From assembly GCA_029935315.1 (NCBI GenBank), contig JAOZKN010000005.1:1-64000 (forward strand): a stretch of DNA of 64,000 nt, given 5' to 3'. Positions 18,274 through 27,086 of the stretch are shown here, piece after piece. Numbering within the stretch: position 1 is the first letter of the stretch; the number at the start of each line of letters is the position of its first letter. The DNA comes from Desulfocapsa sp. Lineage in GTDB: Bacteria; Desulfobacterota; Desulfobulbia; Desulfobulbales; Desulfocapsaceae. Made by a program: the position numbers and the translations under genes. Under the pieces are notes generated by a model. That model saw only the letters and a program-made list of their open reading frames with translations, made no database searches and was not told the origin of the DNA.

Positions 18274-20577
18274 ATGCCGAAATCAATAAGTGATCGTATT
18301 GCTCTGCTTTTCCTGGTGTCTACTCTTATTCCCGTTGTACTCTTTGGTGTATTTCTTGCCAGTGAACGATACCACTATCTTGAAAAGGAACTCCTCAATA
18401 AGCGACAGACTGAAGCCCGGCAACTGGGAAATCTTATATCCGATTATTTTGACACGCTGACCGTTGAAATCGAGTTTGTTTCCAGCCTTTTTGCCCGTCA
18501 GGGTATGGAAGACTCTGAAAAATTTATTCTTCTTAAAACCCTGCAAACCCTCCATCCTGTATTCTTTGAACTGGGAACTCTGGACCGTGACGGTCGGAAG
18601 TTTATCGCCCGGCAAGGGGCTGAGTCTCAGTCTCCCCCGTTGTCGGACGACGATGAAATCCTGAACCAGATATTGTCCCGGCGGCAGATTATCGCTTCGT
18701 TCGCAGCTGAGACGGAAAAGAAGATTCCGCAACTCAAGATTGCCTGCCCGATATTTTTCCTTAACAAGCAGTTTATCAACGGGGCCATTCTTGCCACCGT
18801 CGACCTGAGTGAGTTGAACAGGCAAATTATCCGCTACACCTCGGCAGCCGGTATCGAAGGAAGCCTGTTACTTGCCGGAGGACGGAAAATTTCAGGAACG
18901 CCCCTGACTCTGCTCGACGATGCTACAGTTGCAAAAGTCAAAGACAGGTTCCCGCTGGGAGGAAGTGAGATTGTAGATAACAGTGCTCTGGCCTTTATAC
19001 CAATTCAGTATCATAATCTCCAGTTTGCCCTCCTTATTGGCTCAGACCTGAGCCAGTTACTGGGACCGTGGTATCAGTCACTGCTTAATTACTTTATTCT
19101 CTTTCTCCTGATTCTGGCCGCCATAGTGCTCACAGGCCACTTTTTTGTCAAAAGAATATTTGCCACCCCCTTGGAAACACTGACAAAGGCAGCTGAAAAG
19201 ATTCGGGACGGTAAACTGGGGCAGCATGTTGAGCTTGGCGGAAAGAACGAATTCAGTGAACTGGCTGACACCTTCAATGCCATGACCTCGGCTCTGGTGG
19301 GAAGTCATGCCAAACTCCAGGAAGAGTCCCGGCAACGCGAAGAGGCCGAGGCCTCCTCACGTGAGGCCATGGTTGAAGCCCAACAGGCAAATGAGGAGAA
19401 GTCAATTTTTCTTGCCAATATGAGCCATGAGATTCGTACTCCAATCAACGGCATCCTGGGACTTTCCACTCTGCTGCTGAACAGTACGGTTACGAAAGAG
19501 CAGCAGTATCGACTGGAATTGATCGGCCAGTCTTCCCGGCGCCTGTTCAGTATGCTCGATATGATCCTCAACTTTTCCAAGATAGAGGCTGGCGAGAGTA
19601 CGCTGGAATTAATCCGTTTTGAGCCCAGGCAACTTGTCAGGGACGCCCTGAAACTGATTCAGGTGGACGTTGGAGCGAAAGACATCATCCTGTCCAGCCA
19701 GGTGGCCGATAATATCCCTCAGACCTTGACAGGAGATGGCGATAAGATCAACCAGGTGCTCCTGAACCTCCTTTCCAATGGCATTAAAAACACCGAATGC
19801 GGAGAGGTGTCCCTGACCCTTACTGCTTCTGCAAAGAGTGATACTGACATCATGCTCTGTTTTTGTGTTGCTGATACCGGCTCCGGGGTCTCGGAAGAGA
19901 TAAGTAAGACAATTTTTCATCCGTTTACCCAGGGAGAGAATGGGCTGAACAACAAAAGCAAGGGTGTCGGCCTGGGGCTTGCTATCTGCACTAAACTGGC
20001 CACGCTTATGGGCGGAAAGGTGTGGTTTGAAAATAACGAAAATAAAGGGAGTTCCTTTTACTTTTCCTGCAGATGTGAAAAACCTGTGGAGGACGAAGCA
20101 GTCGCCGTTAAGAGCATGGATGATCCAATAAAAGACAAGCTCCTCACCGGGCTGCTTATTGCCATCGCTGAAGACGAGTTTATTAACCGGTATATGCTCT
20201 CTTCGTTTCTCGAAGAACATGGGGCTGAAGTATTGAGCTGTGAAAATGGACGGGAGCTTCTCACTGAGCTGGAAAGCAAAGATCCGGATGTCATCCTTAT
20301 GGATATTCAGATGCCGGTGATGGACGGCCTGGAGGCGACAGCCATAATCCGTAAACAGGAAGAGGCCGAGGGGCTTGCACCTGTGCCGATCATTGCCCTG
20401 ACGGCCCATGCCACCGGTGACTTTATGGCAAAATGTTTTAGCACCGGTATGGATCTCTGCCTCACAAAGCCACTCGATCTTCCTGCATTCCCGGATATTC
20501 TCCAGGCAGAGCTGGATCTGCATTCTACACGTCAGCCAAAAAGACCTACTAAAAAGAGGCTCAACAGGGGAAAATAG
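18274..20577 (+). CDS. Hybrid sensor histidine kinase/response regulator (sensor-HAMP-HisKA-HATPase-REC)
   Basis: NMSHEIRTPINGILGLS (H-box); VADTGSGVSEEI; GVGLGLAICTKLATLMGG; REC VILMDIQMPVMDGLEAT; starts 4 nt after the stop of the binding-protein gene. Confidence 0.95.
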   Translation: MPKSISDRIALLFLVSTLIPVVLFGVFLASERYHYLEKELLNKRQTEARQLGNLISDYFDTLTVEIEFVSSLFARQGMEDSEKFILLKTLQTLHPVFFELGTLDRDGRKFIARQGAESQSPPLSDDDEILNQILSRRQIIASFAAETEKKIPQLKIACPIFFLNKQFINGAILATVDLSELNRQIIRYTSAAGIEGSLLLAGGRKISGTPLTLLDDATVAKVKDRFPLGGSEIVDNSALAFIPIQYHNLQFALLIGSDLSQLLGPWYQSLLNYFILFLLILAAIVLTGHFFVKRIFATPLETLTKAAEKIRDGKLGQHVELGGKNEFSELADTFNAMTSALVGSHAKLQEESRQREEAEASSREAMVEAQQANEEKSIFLANMSHEIRTPINGILGLSTLLLNSTVTKEQQYRLELIGQSSRRLFSMLDMILNFSKIEAGESTLELIRFEPRQLVRDALKLIQVDVGAKDIILSSQVADNIPQTLTGDGDKINQVLLNLLSNGIKNTECGEVSLTLTASAKSDTDIMLCFCVADTGSGVSEEISKTIFHPFTQGENGLNNKSKGVGLGLAICTKLATLMGGKVWFENNENKGSSFYFSCRCEKPVEDEAVAVKSMDDPIKDKLLTGLLIAIAEDEFINRYMLSSFLEEHGAEVLSCENGRELLTELESKDPDVILMDIQMPVMDGLEATAIIRKQEEAEGLAPVPIIALTAHATGDFMAKCFSTGMDLCLTKPLDLPAFPDILQAELDLHSTRQPKRPTKKRLNRGK

Positions 20578-21794
20578 GTGATAATGAGCAGAGTGAACAT
20601 CAACAGGGCAAGAAAAGGCAGGGTTGCACTGTATAGCTGGATTACCGGTCGTTCAAAACGATAGCTGGCCAGAAAAAGGTTGAGTCCCACCGGCGGTGTA
20701 CAGTAGCCGATCTGCAGGTTAGTGAGGAAGATGATTCCCAGATGAACCAGATTCACCTCGTAGCCTCTGGCGATGGGGACAATGAGCGGGACGACCAGCA
20801 CCAAAGCAGAAAAAATATCCAGCATTGAGCCGACGATAAGGAGAAAGACGTTCAGGAGCAGGAGAAAGGTATATTTGCTGGAGATATACTGGCGGATAAA
20901 TTCAAAGAGGCGCATGGGCACTTCCTGATCCACCAGAAAGTTGGTTGCAGCCATGGATGCGGCGAGGATCACAAGGATACCACCAAAGAGCATCATGGAC
21001 TTTACCATAAGTTCCGGTAACTGCCGCAGCTTGATATCGCGATAGATAAAAACCTCTATGATAAGAACGTAGAGGGCCGTTATGGCTGCGGCCTCACCGG
21101 CCACCAGAAACCCACCATAAATCCCGCCCAGGACGATAACAGGAAGGAAAAGTTCCCAGGCACTCTCTTGCAGACCAGCGATTATCTCCCGGGCATTTGC
21201 CTCCTGCCGTTTCTTTTTGCGGGGACTCTTATACATCGAATAGGCCACCAGCAGCACAAGCATAAGCATACCGGGGAGGATACCTGCCAGAAACAGATGG
21301 TCAATCCGTACCTCGGCAATGACCCCGTAGAGGATCAGGGGGAGACTGGGAGGAAACAGCAGGCCGAGACTGCCGGATGAAGTAATCAGGCCCAAAGAAA
21401 ATTTTTCCGAGTAGGAATCCTTGAGCAGGGCAGGAAATAACAGGCCACCCAGAGCAAAGATCGTCACCCCTGAAGCACCGGTAAAGGCAGTAAAAACCGC
21501 ACAGACCAGAAGAGAGATAACGGCCAGCCCACCGGGCAGCCAGCCCAGCAAAAGGTTGGACATTTTCAACAGGCGTTTGGGGGTTCCGCTTTCGGAAAGA
21601 ATGGTACCGGCAAAGATAAAAAGGGGCAGGGCAAGGAGAAGAGGGGTGTCGGCCAGGCGCGACATCTCAATGATCACCACCGAGAGGTCAATATCCACGC
21701 TGTAAAATGAGAGCAGGGCCACGGCAGCAATAACGATAAACAATGGACTGCCCAGCAGGGCAAGAAACAGGGTGATGAACTTGAGAATAGTCAC
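20532..21794 (-). CDS. TRAP transporter large permease (DctM)
   Basis: 420 aa, polytopic; LALPLFIFAGTILSESGTPKRLL; TSSGSLGLLFPPSLPLILYGV. Confidence 0.93.
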   Translation of the reverse strand: MTILKFITLFLALLGSPLFIVIAAVALLSFYSVDIDLSVVIIEMSRLADTPLLLALPLFIFAGTILSESGTPKRLLKMSNLLLGWLPGGLAVISLLVCAVFTAFTGASGVTIFALGGLLFPALLKDSYSEKFSLGLITSSGSLGLLFPPSLPLILYGVIAEVRIDHLFLAGILPGMLMLVLLVAYSMYKSPRKKKRQEANAREIIAGLQESAWELFLPVIVLGGIYGGFLVAGEAAAITALYVLIIEVFIYRDIKLRQLPELMVKSMMLFGGILVILAASMAATNFLVDQEVPMRLFEFIRQYISSKYTFLLLLNVFLLIVGSMLDIFSALVLVVPLIVPIARGYEVNLVHLGIIFLTNLQIGYCTPPVGLNLFLASYRFERPVIQLYSATLPFLALLMFTLLIITYFPLLSLFLVGLFG

Positions 21795-22315
21795 TGGATA
21801 CTTCCGGATGTATGTTTCCTCAATCGGGAGCCAAGGAGTCTGATTTCCGCTGCTGTTGCCAGGAAAAAGTGCATGGTGATCAGACCAAAGGCCATGGGGA
21901 AGATCAGGTACCAGATCCAGGAGGGGATATTCAGCAGGAGGGAACCGCCAAAGAGGCGTTCATTGTGGACAAAAGTGATTGCCGCCCAGGTGAGCACCGC
22001 GGCAACCAGTGAGGAAAAGATGTCAAGGAGCAGCCCTATCCATGGCTTTAGCTGTTCCGGTGCCAGGTAGCCCACCACATCGATGGCAATATGCTTTTTT
22101 TCTCTCGTTGCCACTACTGCCCCGAGCATACCACACCAGAGGACGAGATAACGGAGCAGCGGATCGGCCCAGAGCAGACCGCCGGAAAACCAGGTACGCA
22201 AACCTATTTGCAGACAGGCAAGCAGGATCAGTGTGATGAGCAATAGACAGAGGAGGCCGTCTGTCAGCCGCTTCTCAACGCTCAAAACCTGACGGGCGAG
22301 CTGTCTGGGATCCAT
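21791..22315 (-). CDS. TRAP transporter small permease (DctQ)
   Basis: RTWFSGGLLWADPLLRYLVLWCGMLGAVVATREKKHIAIDVV. Confidence 0.93.
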   Translation of the reverse strand: MDPRQLARQVLSVEKRLTDGLLCLLLITLILLACLQIGLRTWFSGGLLWADPLLRYLVLWCGMLGAVVATREKKHIAIDVVGYLAPEQLKPWIGLLLDIFSSLVAAVLTWAAITFVHNERLFGGSLLLNIPSWIWYLIFPMAFGLITMHFFLATAAEIRLLGSRLRKHTSGSIQ

Positions 22316-22333
22316 GAATGCTCTCTCTTGAGG

Positions 22334-23353
22334 TTACAGGGGCTGACTCTGATATTCGTCCAGCAGTTTTATGGTTGCCTGGTAAATTTTCGTACTGAAG
22401 GCTTTTCCCTGGAGCCGCTGCACTGTCTCATCTCGTTTGCCATGGAGGACCTGCACGGTATCAGGTTCAGGTTTTACCAGGGAAATGCCGTTGTCCTGCA
22501 GTACCTTCCTGGAGTCACGGTTACTTTTTCTGGTATCGGTGATAAGAAGACTGAAATGTTTTTCAGCTATCTCCCTGATCATCAGCTGGTACGCTTCGGG
22601 CAGGCGGGAAAATTTTTTACGATCCAGAAGAAAACCGCCATAGGCATAGCCAAAGGGGATGTCTGAAATATATTTGGTTTTGGTGAACCACTGCAGGACA
22701 ATGGTGCCATAGAGGGAATTAAAAACCGTTTCCACCATGCCTGTCTGCAAAGAGGTAAGTACATCGGGGATGGCCAGGGGCAGCGGGGTAATGCCAAGGG
22801 TTTGCAGGAAGGCAACGCTGAGTGGATCCCCTGCAGGAGCCCAGACCTTTGTTGCCTTCAGCCCATCCAGGGTGGCGATGGGCGAGGTGGATATGGCGTA
22901 GACAAAGCCCACTTCAGTCATTGCGATAAGTTCCAGCCCTTTTTCAGCAAAGGCCTTTTGGAAAGAGGGGAGTAAGCCCTTACGGACATGGTCAACCTCT
23001 GCGTAGGAATGAAAGAGAAAGGGAATCCCCATAACACGGAACTCAGGAACCACGGTACCGATACCGGTCATGGTAAATCCGCCACCATGCAGCTGTCCCA
23101 CCCGCATTTTACGATACATGGCCCGGTCATCGCCCATGATACCGCCCGGGTACACCTTGAATTGTACCTCTCCCCCGCTCTTTTCCTTCACCTCTGCCAC
23201 AAAATCACGAAAGCGTTTGGTCCAGATACTGCCCTCAGGTGCAATGGTCGCCACCTTGAACAGATATTTGGCTTTAGCATGTGCAGGGCTGCAGATAAGC
23301 AGGGCACAGAACAGCAGAATGAACAGTTGGCTAATTCGTTTAGGGTGGGGCAC
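22334..23353 (-). CDS. TRAP transporter substrate-binding protein (DctP family)
   Basis: YLFKVATIAPEGSIWTKRFRDFVAEVKEKSGGEVQFKVYPGGIMGDDRAMYRKMRVGQLHG; probable GTG start. Confidence 0.93.
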   Translation of the reverse strand: MPHPKRISQLFILLFCALLICSPAHAKAKYLFKVATIAPEGSIWTKRFRDFVAEVKEKSGGEVQFKVYPGGIMGDDRAMYRKMRVGQLHGGGFTMTGIGTVVPEFRVMGIPFLFHSYAEVDHVRKGLLPSFQKAFAEKGLELIAMTEVGFVYAISTSPIATLDGLKATKVWAPAGDPLSVAFLQTLGITPLPLAIPDVLTSLQTGMVETVFNSLYGTIVLQWFTKTKYISDIPFGYAYGGFLLDRKKFSRLPEAYQLMIREIAEKHFSLLITDTRKSNRDSRKVLQDNGISLVKPEPDTVQVLHGKRDETVQRLQGKAFSTKIYQATIKLLDEYQSQPL

Positions 23354-23396
23354 GATTTTCTCCTGGCAATGATATTGGGAAATTGTGTAAGGCTTA

Positions 23397-24254
23397 CTAA
23401 AAAAACTGCTCCACCTCGTCAAGCATCCTGCTCGCATTGAGTTTGGCTACCTGGTTGGCAAGGGCACTGTCCGGCTGACTTTCAATAGGAAAATCCAGTA
23501 CTTCCTCAAGCAGGCTGACAAAGAGCTCACGATCAAAGGCCATCCGGGCATAGGTTTGAGCATAGAGGACAAGGGCTGGAAGAAACTGCCTGTTGCTTAT
23601 GCTAAGGGCTCGTTCAAAATGATTGCGACTCAACTCAGGTTTCCCGCCAAGAAGGGGTGGTTTGGAAGCATAATATGCGCCAAGAAAGAGATGTGCGCCA
23701 CCGTGAAACCGGGTCTCGTCCAGTTCAAGAACCCTGAACATAATCTGTTCGAGCCGGGGCAGCTGGATCAGAGATTCTGGAGATCCAGCCTGGTAGCGAA
23801 CCCATGTGGCCCAGCCGTTTCCGGCCCAGAACAGGCGATCAGCATCATCTTTTCCCAGGCCAGCAAGAGTCTGCTCTAGTTCAGCCATGGATACAGTGCA
23901 GGTGGTCTGCAGGGGATCACAATCCCACAGCAGGGACATGCCGTATAACCTCGCTTTAATGGACACCGTGGCCGCCCGCTCCGGTTTACCGCAGGTATCA
24001 AGGGCCGCAGCATAACCAGCAAAGGCTTTGGTGGCACTGAGGAGCAGTTGCTGGTTTTTCGGGTTGGACGCAAGCATACTGTCCAGCATCAGCAGGAAGG
24101 CGGGGCTGCCTTCACAGACAAGGTCAATGTCTGTTTGACGCTGCAGATTTTCCATTGTTGAACACATCAGTGAGCTGGACATCATTCGGGCACAGCCACC
24201 AGTGAGGCTGATAAGTGCAAGAAGGATGAGTATCCGTACGGTTGGTATCTTCAT
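23397..24254 (-). CDS. TRAP transporter TatT-component family lipoprotein
   Basis: Lipobox LISLTGGC; helical repeats; HGGAHLFLGAYYASKPPLLGGKPELSRNHFERAL; directly upstream of dctP on the same strand. Confidence 0.85.
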   Translation of the reverse strand: MKIPTVRILILLALISLTGGCARMMSSSLMCSTMENLQRQTDIDLVCEGSPAFLLMLDSMLASNPKNQQLLLSATKAFAGYAAALDTCGKPERAATVSIKARLYGMSLLWDCDPLQTTCTVSMAELEQTLAGLGKDDADRLFWAGNGWATWVRYQAGSPESLIQLPRLEQIMFRVLELDETRFHGGAHLFLGAYYASKPPLLGGKPELSRNHFERALSISNRQFLPALVLYAQTYARMAFDRELFVSLLEEVLDFPIESQPDSALANQVAKLNASRMLDEVEQFF

Positions 24255-24458
24255 AAGATATAAGTTTATCAGCCATGGCGTATGCTTGTCAAGCTGAGTC
24301 AGCAAATGTGGAGCAGAAGGCAGCACTGTTTAGAAAACGAAGCTTGCATCAAGCAAGATATGGACATACACTAACATATATCGCATTGCCGCAAAATACG
24401 GATTGTCTGTCAGAGAAGAGAAAAAGCTGCATCAATTAGAATATTCTCGGAATACTAT

Positions 24459-26285
24459 ATGGACATGGAAAAACATCATAAGATTTCGATCTGGTATTTC
24501 TTTATTGGGATCTGGATCGTTTTGATCCTCCAAAATTATCTGGCGTCAACCTACGTTATTCAGACCATCCCTTACAGTGATTTTATCCAGAAGCTCAAGG
24601 AAGATAAAATCATAGAGGTATCCATCACCGAGAGACAAATCCAGGGCCAGATGAAATCAGAATCAGACTCTGGTGAAGAACTTTATTTCCGTACGGTTCG
24701 CGTTGATCCTGAAACCTCCGCGCTGCTGGATACATATCACGTCAACTATTCTGCTTCCATTGAGTCCACCTTTTTTCGTGATCTTTTGTCATGGATCGTA
24801 CCGGTTCTCCTCTTTGTCGGTATCTGGTTCTTTCTTATGAAGCGGCTCAGCGCCCAGCAACCCGGTTTTATGACCCTTGGTAAAAACAAGAGCAAAGTCC
24901 ATAAACAGGAAGATGTTGACGTACGCTTTGGTGATGTGGCTGGTGTGGATGAGGCCGTGGCAGAACTTGTGGAGATAATTGATTTTCTGAAAAACCCGGA
25001 TAAATACAGGGAATTTGGTGGAACCCTGCCCAAGGGGCTTCTCCTGGTCGGTCCCCCCGGTACTGGTAAAACCCTGCTTGCCAAGGCCGTTGCCGGTGAG
25101 AGCCAGGTTCCCTTTTTCAGCATCAGTGGCTCAGAATTTGTAGAACTCTTTGTCGGTATGGGGGCTGCCAGGGTGCGTGATCTTTTTGAACAGGCCAATG
25201 AGAATGCACCCTGCATTGTTTTTATTGATGAACTGGATGCCATCGGCAAGGCCCGGGGATTTGGCGGGGTCGGCGGTCACGATGAGCGGGAACAGACTCT
25301 GAATCAGCTCCTTGTGGAGATGGATGGTTTTGATCCCAATGAGGGTGTTATCCTGATGGCTGCTACCAACCGTCCTGAAGTGCTTGACCCTGCTCTCCTG
25401 CGTCCGGGTCGTTTTGACCGTCAGGTACTCGTTGACCGGCCAGATAAGCAGGGGCGCATTGCAATCCTTAAGGTGCATCTCAAAAAGATTAAAAAACTTG
25501 GCTCTGTCAGTGTTGAAGAACTTGCCAATATGACTCCGGGTATGGTGGGCTCCGATCTTGCCAACCTGGTCAATGAAGCTACCCTGCTGGCAGTGCGGGC
25601 CCGCAAGAAAACGGTGGAGAAAGAACAGTTCGAAGAAGCTGTGGAACGTATCGTTGCCGGACTTGAAAAGAAGAACCGCGTTATCAATGTGAAAGAACGG
25701 AAAATTGTTGCCTACCACGAGCTTGGCCATGCGCTCGTTGCCCTGTCCATACCGGGTACAGATCCGGTGAAAAAAATCACCATCGTCCCTCGTGGTATTG
25801 CAGCACTTGGCTACACCATGCAGGTTCCCACCGAAGATCGGTTTTTGATGACTAAAACGGAACTCCTTGGAAAAATTGCCTCATTGCTCGGCGGCAGGGC
25901 TGCTGAAGAAATGATTTTCCAGGATATCTCCACCGGTGCCCATAATGATCTGGCCAAGGCCACAGATATCGCCCGTAGCATGGTCACTGAGTACGGGATG
26001 AGTGAAAAAGCCGGACAGGTTTACTATAAGAGTGAACCGCAAGCCATGTTTCTCCAGGCCGGGCAACGACAGAGTGCCAAGGGTGAGTATGGTGATGAGA
26101 CCGCCCAACTCATCGATAGGGAAATACGAAATATCATTGACCAGCAGTATAGCGTGGCGATGGAGCTCCTGGAGCAGAAAAAAGCTGTCCTGGAAAAGGC
26201 AGCGATGGAACTGCTGGAAAAAGAAAAGATTGAGGGCAGCTATCTTGAAAAACTCATCAAAGAGGCAGAGCCTCCGCAGGAGTGA
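24459..26285 (+). CDS. ftsH: ATP-dependent zinc metalloprotease FtsH
   Basis: Two N-terminal TM segments; Walker [41 protein letters not shown] zinc motif. Confidence 0.97.
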   Translation: MDMEKHHKISIWYFFIGIWIVLILQNYLASTYVIQTIPYSDFIQKLKEDKIIEVSITERQIQGQMKSESDSGEELYFRTVRVDPETSALLDTYHVNYSASIESTFFRDLLSWIVPVLLFVGIWFFLMKRLSAQQPGFMTLGKNKSKVHKQEDVDVRFGDVAGVDEAVAELVEIIDFLKNPDKYREFGGTLPKGLLLVGPPGTGKTLLAKAVAGESQVPFFSISGSEFVELFVGMGAARVRDLFEQANENAPCIVFIDELDAIGKARGFGGVGGHDEREQTLNQLLVEMDGFDPNEGVILMAATNRPEVLDPALLRPGRFDRQVLVDRPDKQGRIAILKVHLKKIKKLGSVSVEELANMTPGMVGSDLANLVNEATLLAVRARKKTVEKEQFEEAVERIVAGLEKKNRVINVKERKIVAYHELGHALVALSIPGTDPVKKITIVPRGIAALGYTMQVPTEDRFLMTKTELLGKIASLLGGRAAEEMIFQDISTGAHNDLAKATDIARSMVTEYGMSEKAGQVYYKSEPQAMFLQAGQRQSAKGEYGDETAQLIDREIRNIIDQQYSVAMELLEQKKAVLEKAAMELLEKEKIEGSYLEKLIKEAEPPQE

Positions 26286-26291
26286 AGGTGT

Positions 26292-26921
26292 TTATGCGGA
26301 AGGTTCTGTCTGGCGGACAACGCATCTGTTTTTGATGTCCTGCCATGAGACTGTAGTTCCCCAGTTGGGCAGGGGAGTGTTGAAGAGGGATTGCTTTTCC
26401 TCTGGACTCCCACTGTAGCTATCCACGGCCTCAATGAGGAAATTTACCCGATATCCTCGAAAAAAAAGTTCCTGAGCCGTGCAGAGAACACAACAATCCA
26501 GGGTTAGGCCGATCAGCACAATGCTGTGTTTATCTTGCGGAGGTCCGATAACGGATGCGAGCCAGCTCGTGAAGCCCTTGGGATCCTGATACGGTTCTCC
26601 CGGAGGTTTTGCAGCCACACCACCGTTTTTACGCACCCAGACAGGCGAGTGCATGCACTTGATCCAGGCCTGCGAATGCTTGACATCAACGGCCAGTTGC
26701 GATTCATAGCCCGGGGTTCCCGGTACACAATGAGCAAATGGAGCGCCCGGGCGGGGTTGCCTGTAATCCGAGATGATTTCAGCAATTCGGATCCCATGTT
26801 CACGGCAATAGGGGACTAGTATCTCCTGAATAAACCCCACACAGGGGCGATCCTGATAACAAGCGCCACCGGCGATGACAAAGTCGTTCTGGAAATCTAC
26901 GGAAATAAAGTGTGTTGTCAT
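26292..26921 (-). CDS. Isochorismatase/nicotinamidase-like cysteine hydrolase
   Basis: SVDFQNDF...; GLTLDCCVLCTAQELFFRGYRVNFLIEAVDS. Confidence 0.85.
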   Translation of the reverse strand: MTTHFISVDFQNDFVIAGGACYQDRPCVGFIQEILVPYCREHGIRIAEIISDYRQPRPGAPFAHCVPGTPGYESQLAVDVKHSQAWIKCMHSPVWVRKNGGVAAKPPGEPYQDPKGFTSWLASVIGPPQDKHSIVLIGLTLDCCVLCTAQELFFRGYRVNFLIEAVDSYSGSPEEKQSLFNTPLPNWGTTVSWQDIKNRCVVRQTEPSA

Positions 26922-27086
26922 AGCTGTGAATTATTATCTACTCCACAAAACACGAATCGTTTTTTTACCATCACCATAGGAAGATGAAAATTCGTCCTCA
27001 TAGAAGAAGAAATGTAATGAAGCGGTGTGAAGGACAGGCAAACAAATCCCCTGTCCCAGGTATGAGTCTTTTCATTTTATAAAACC

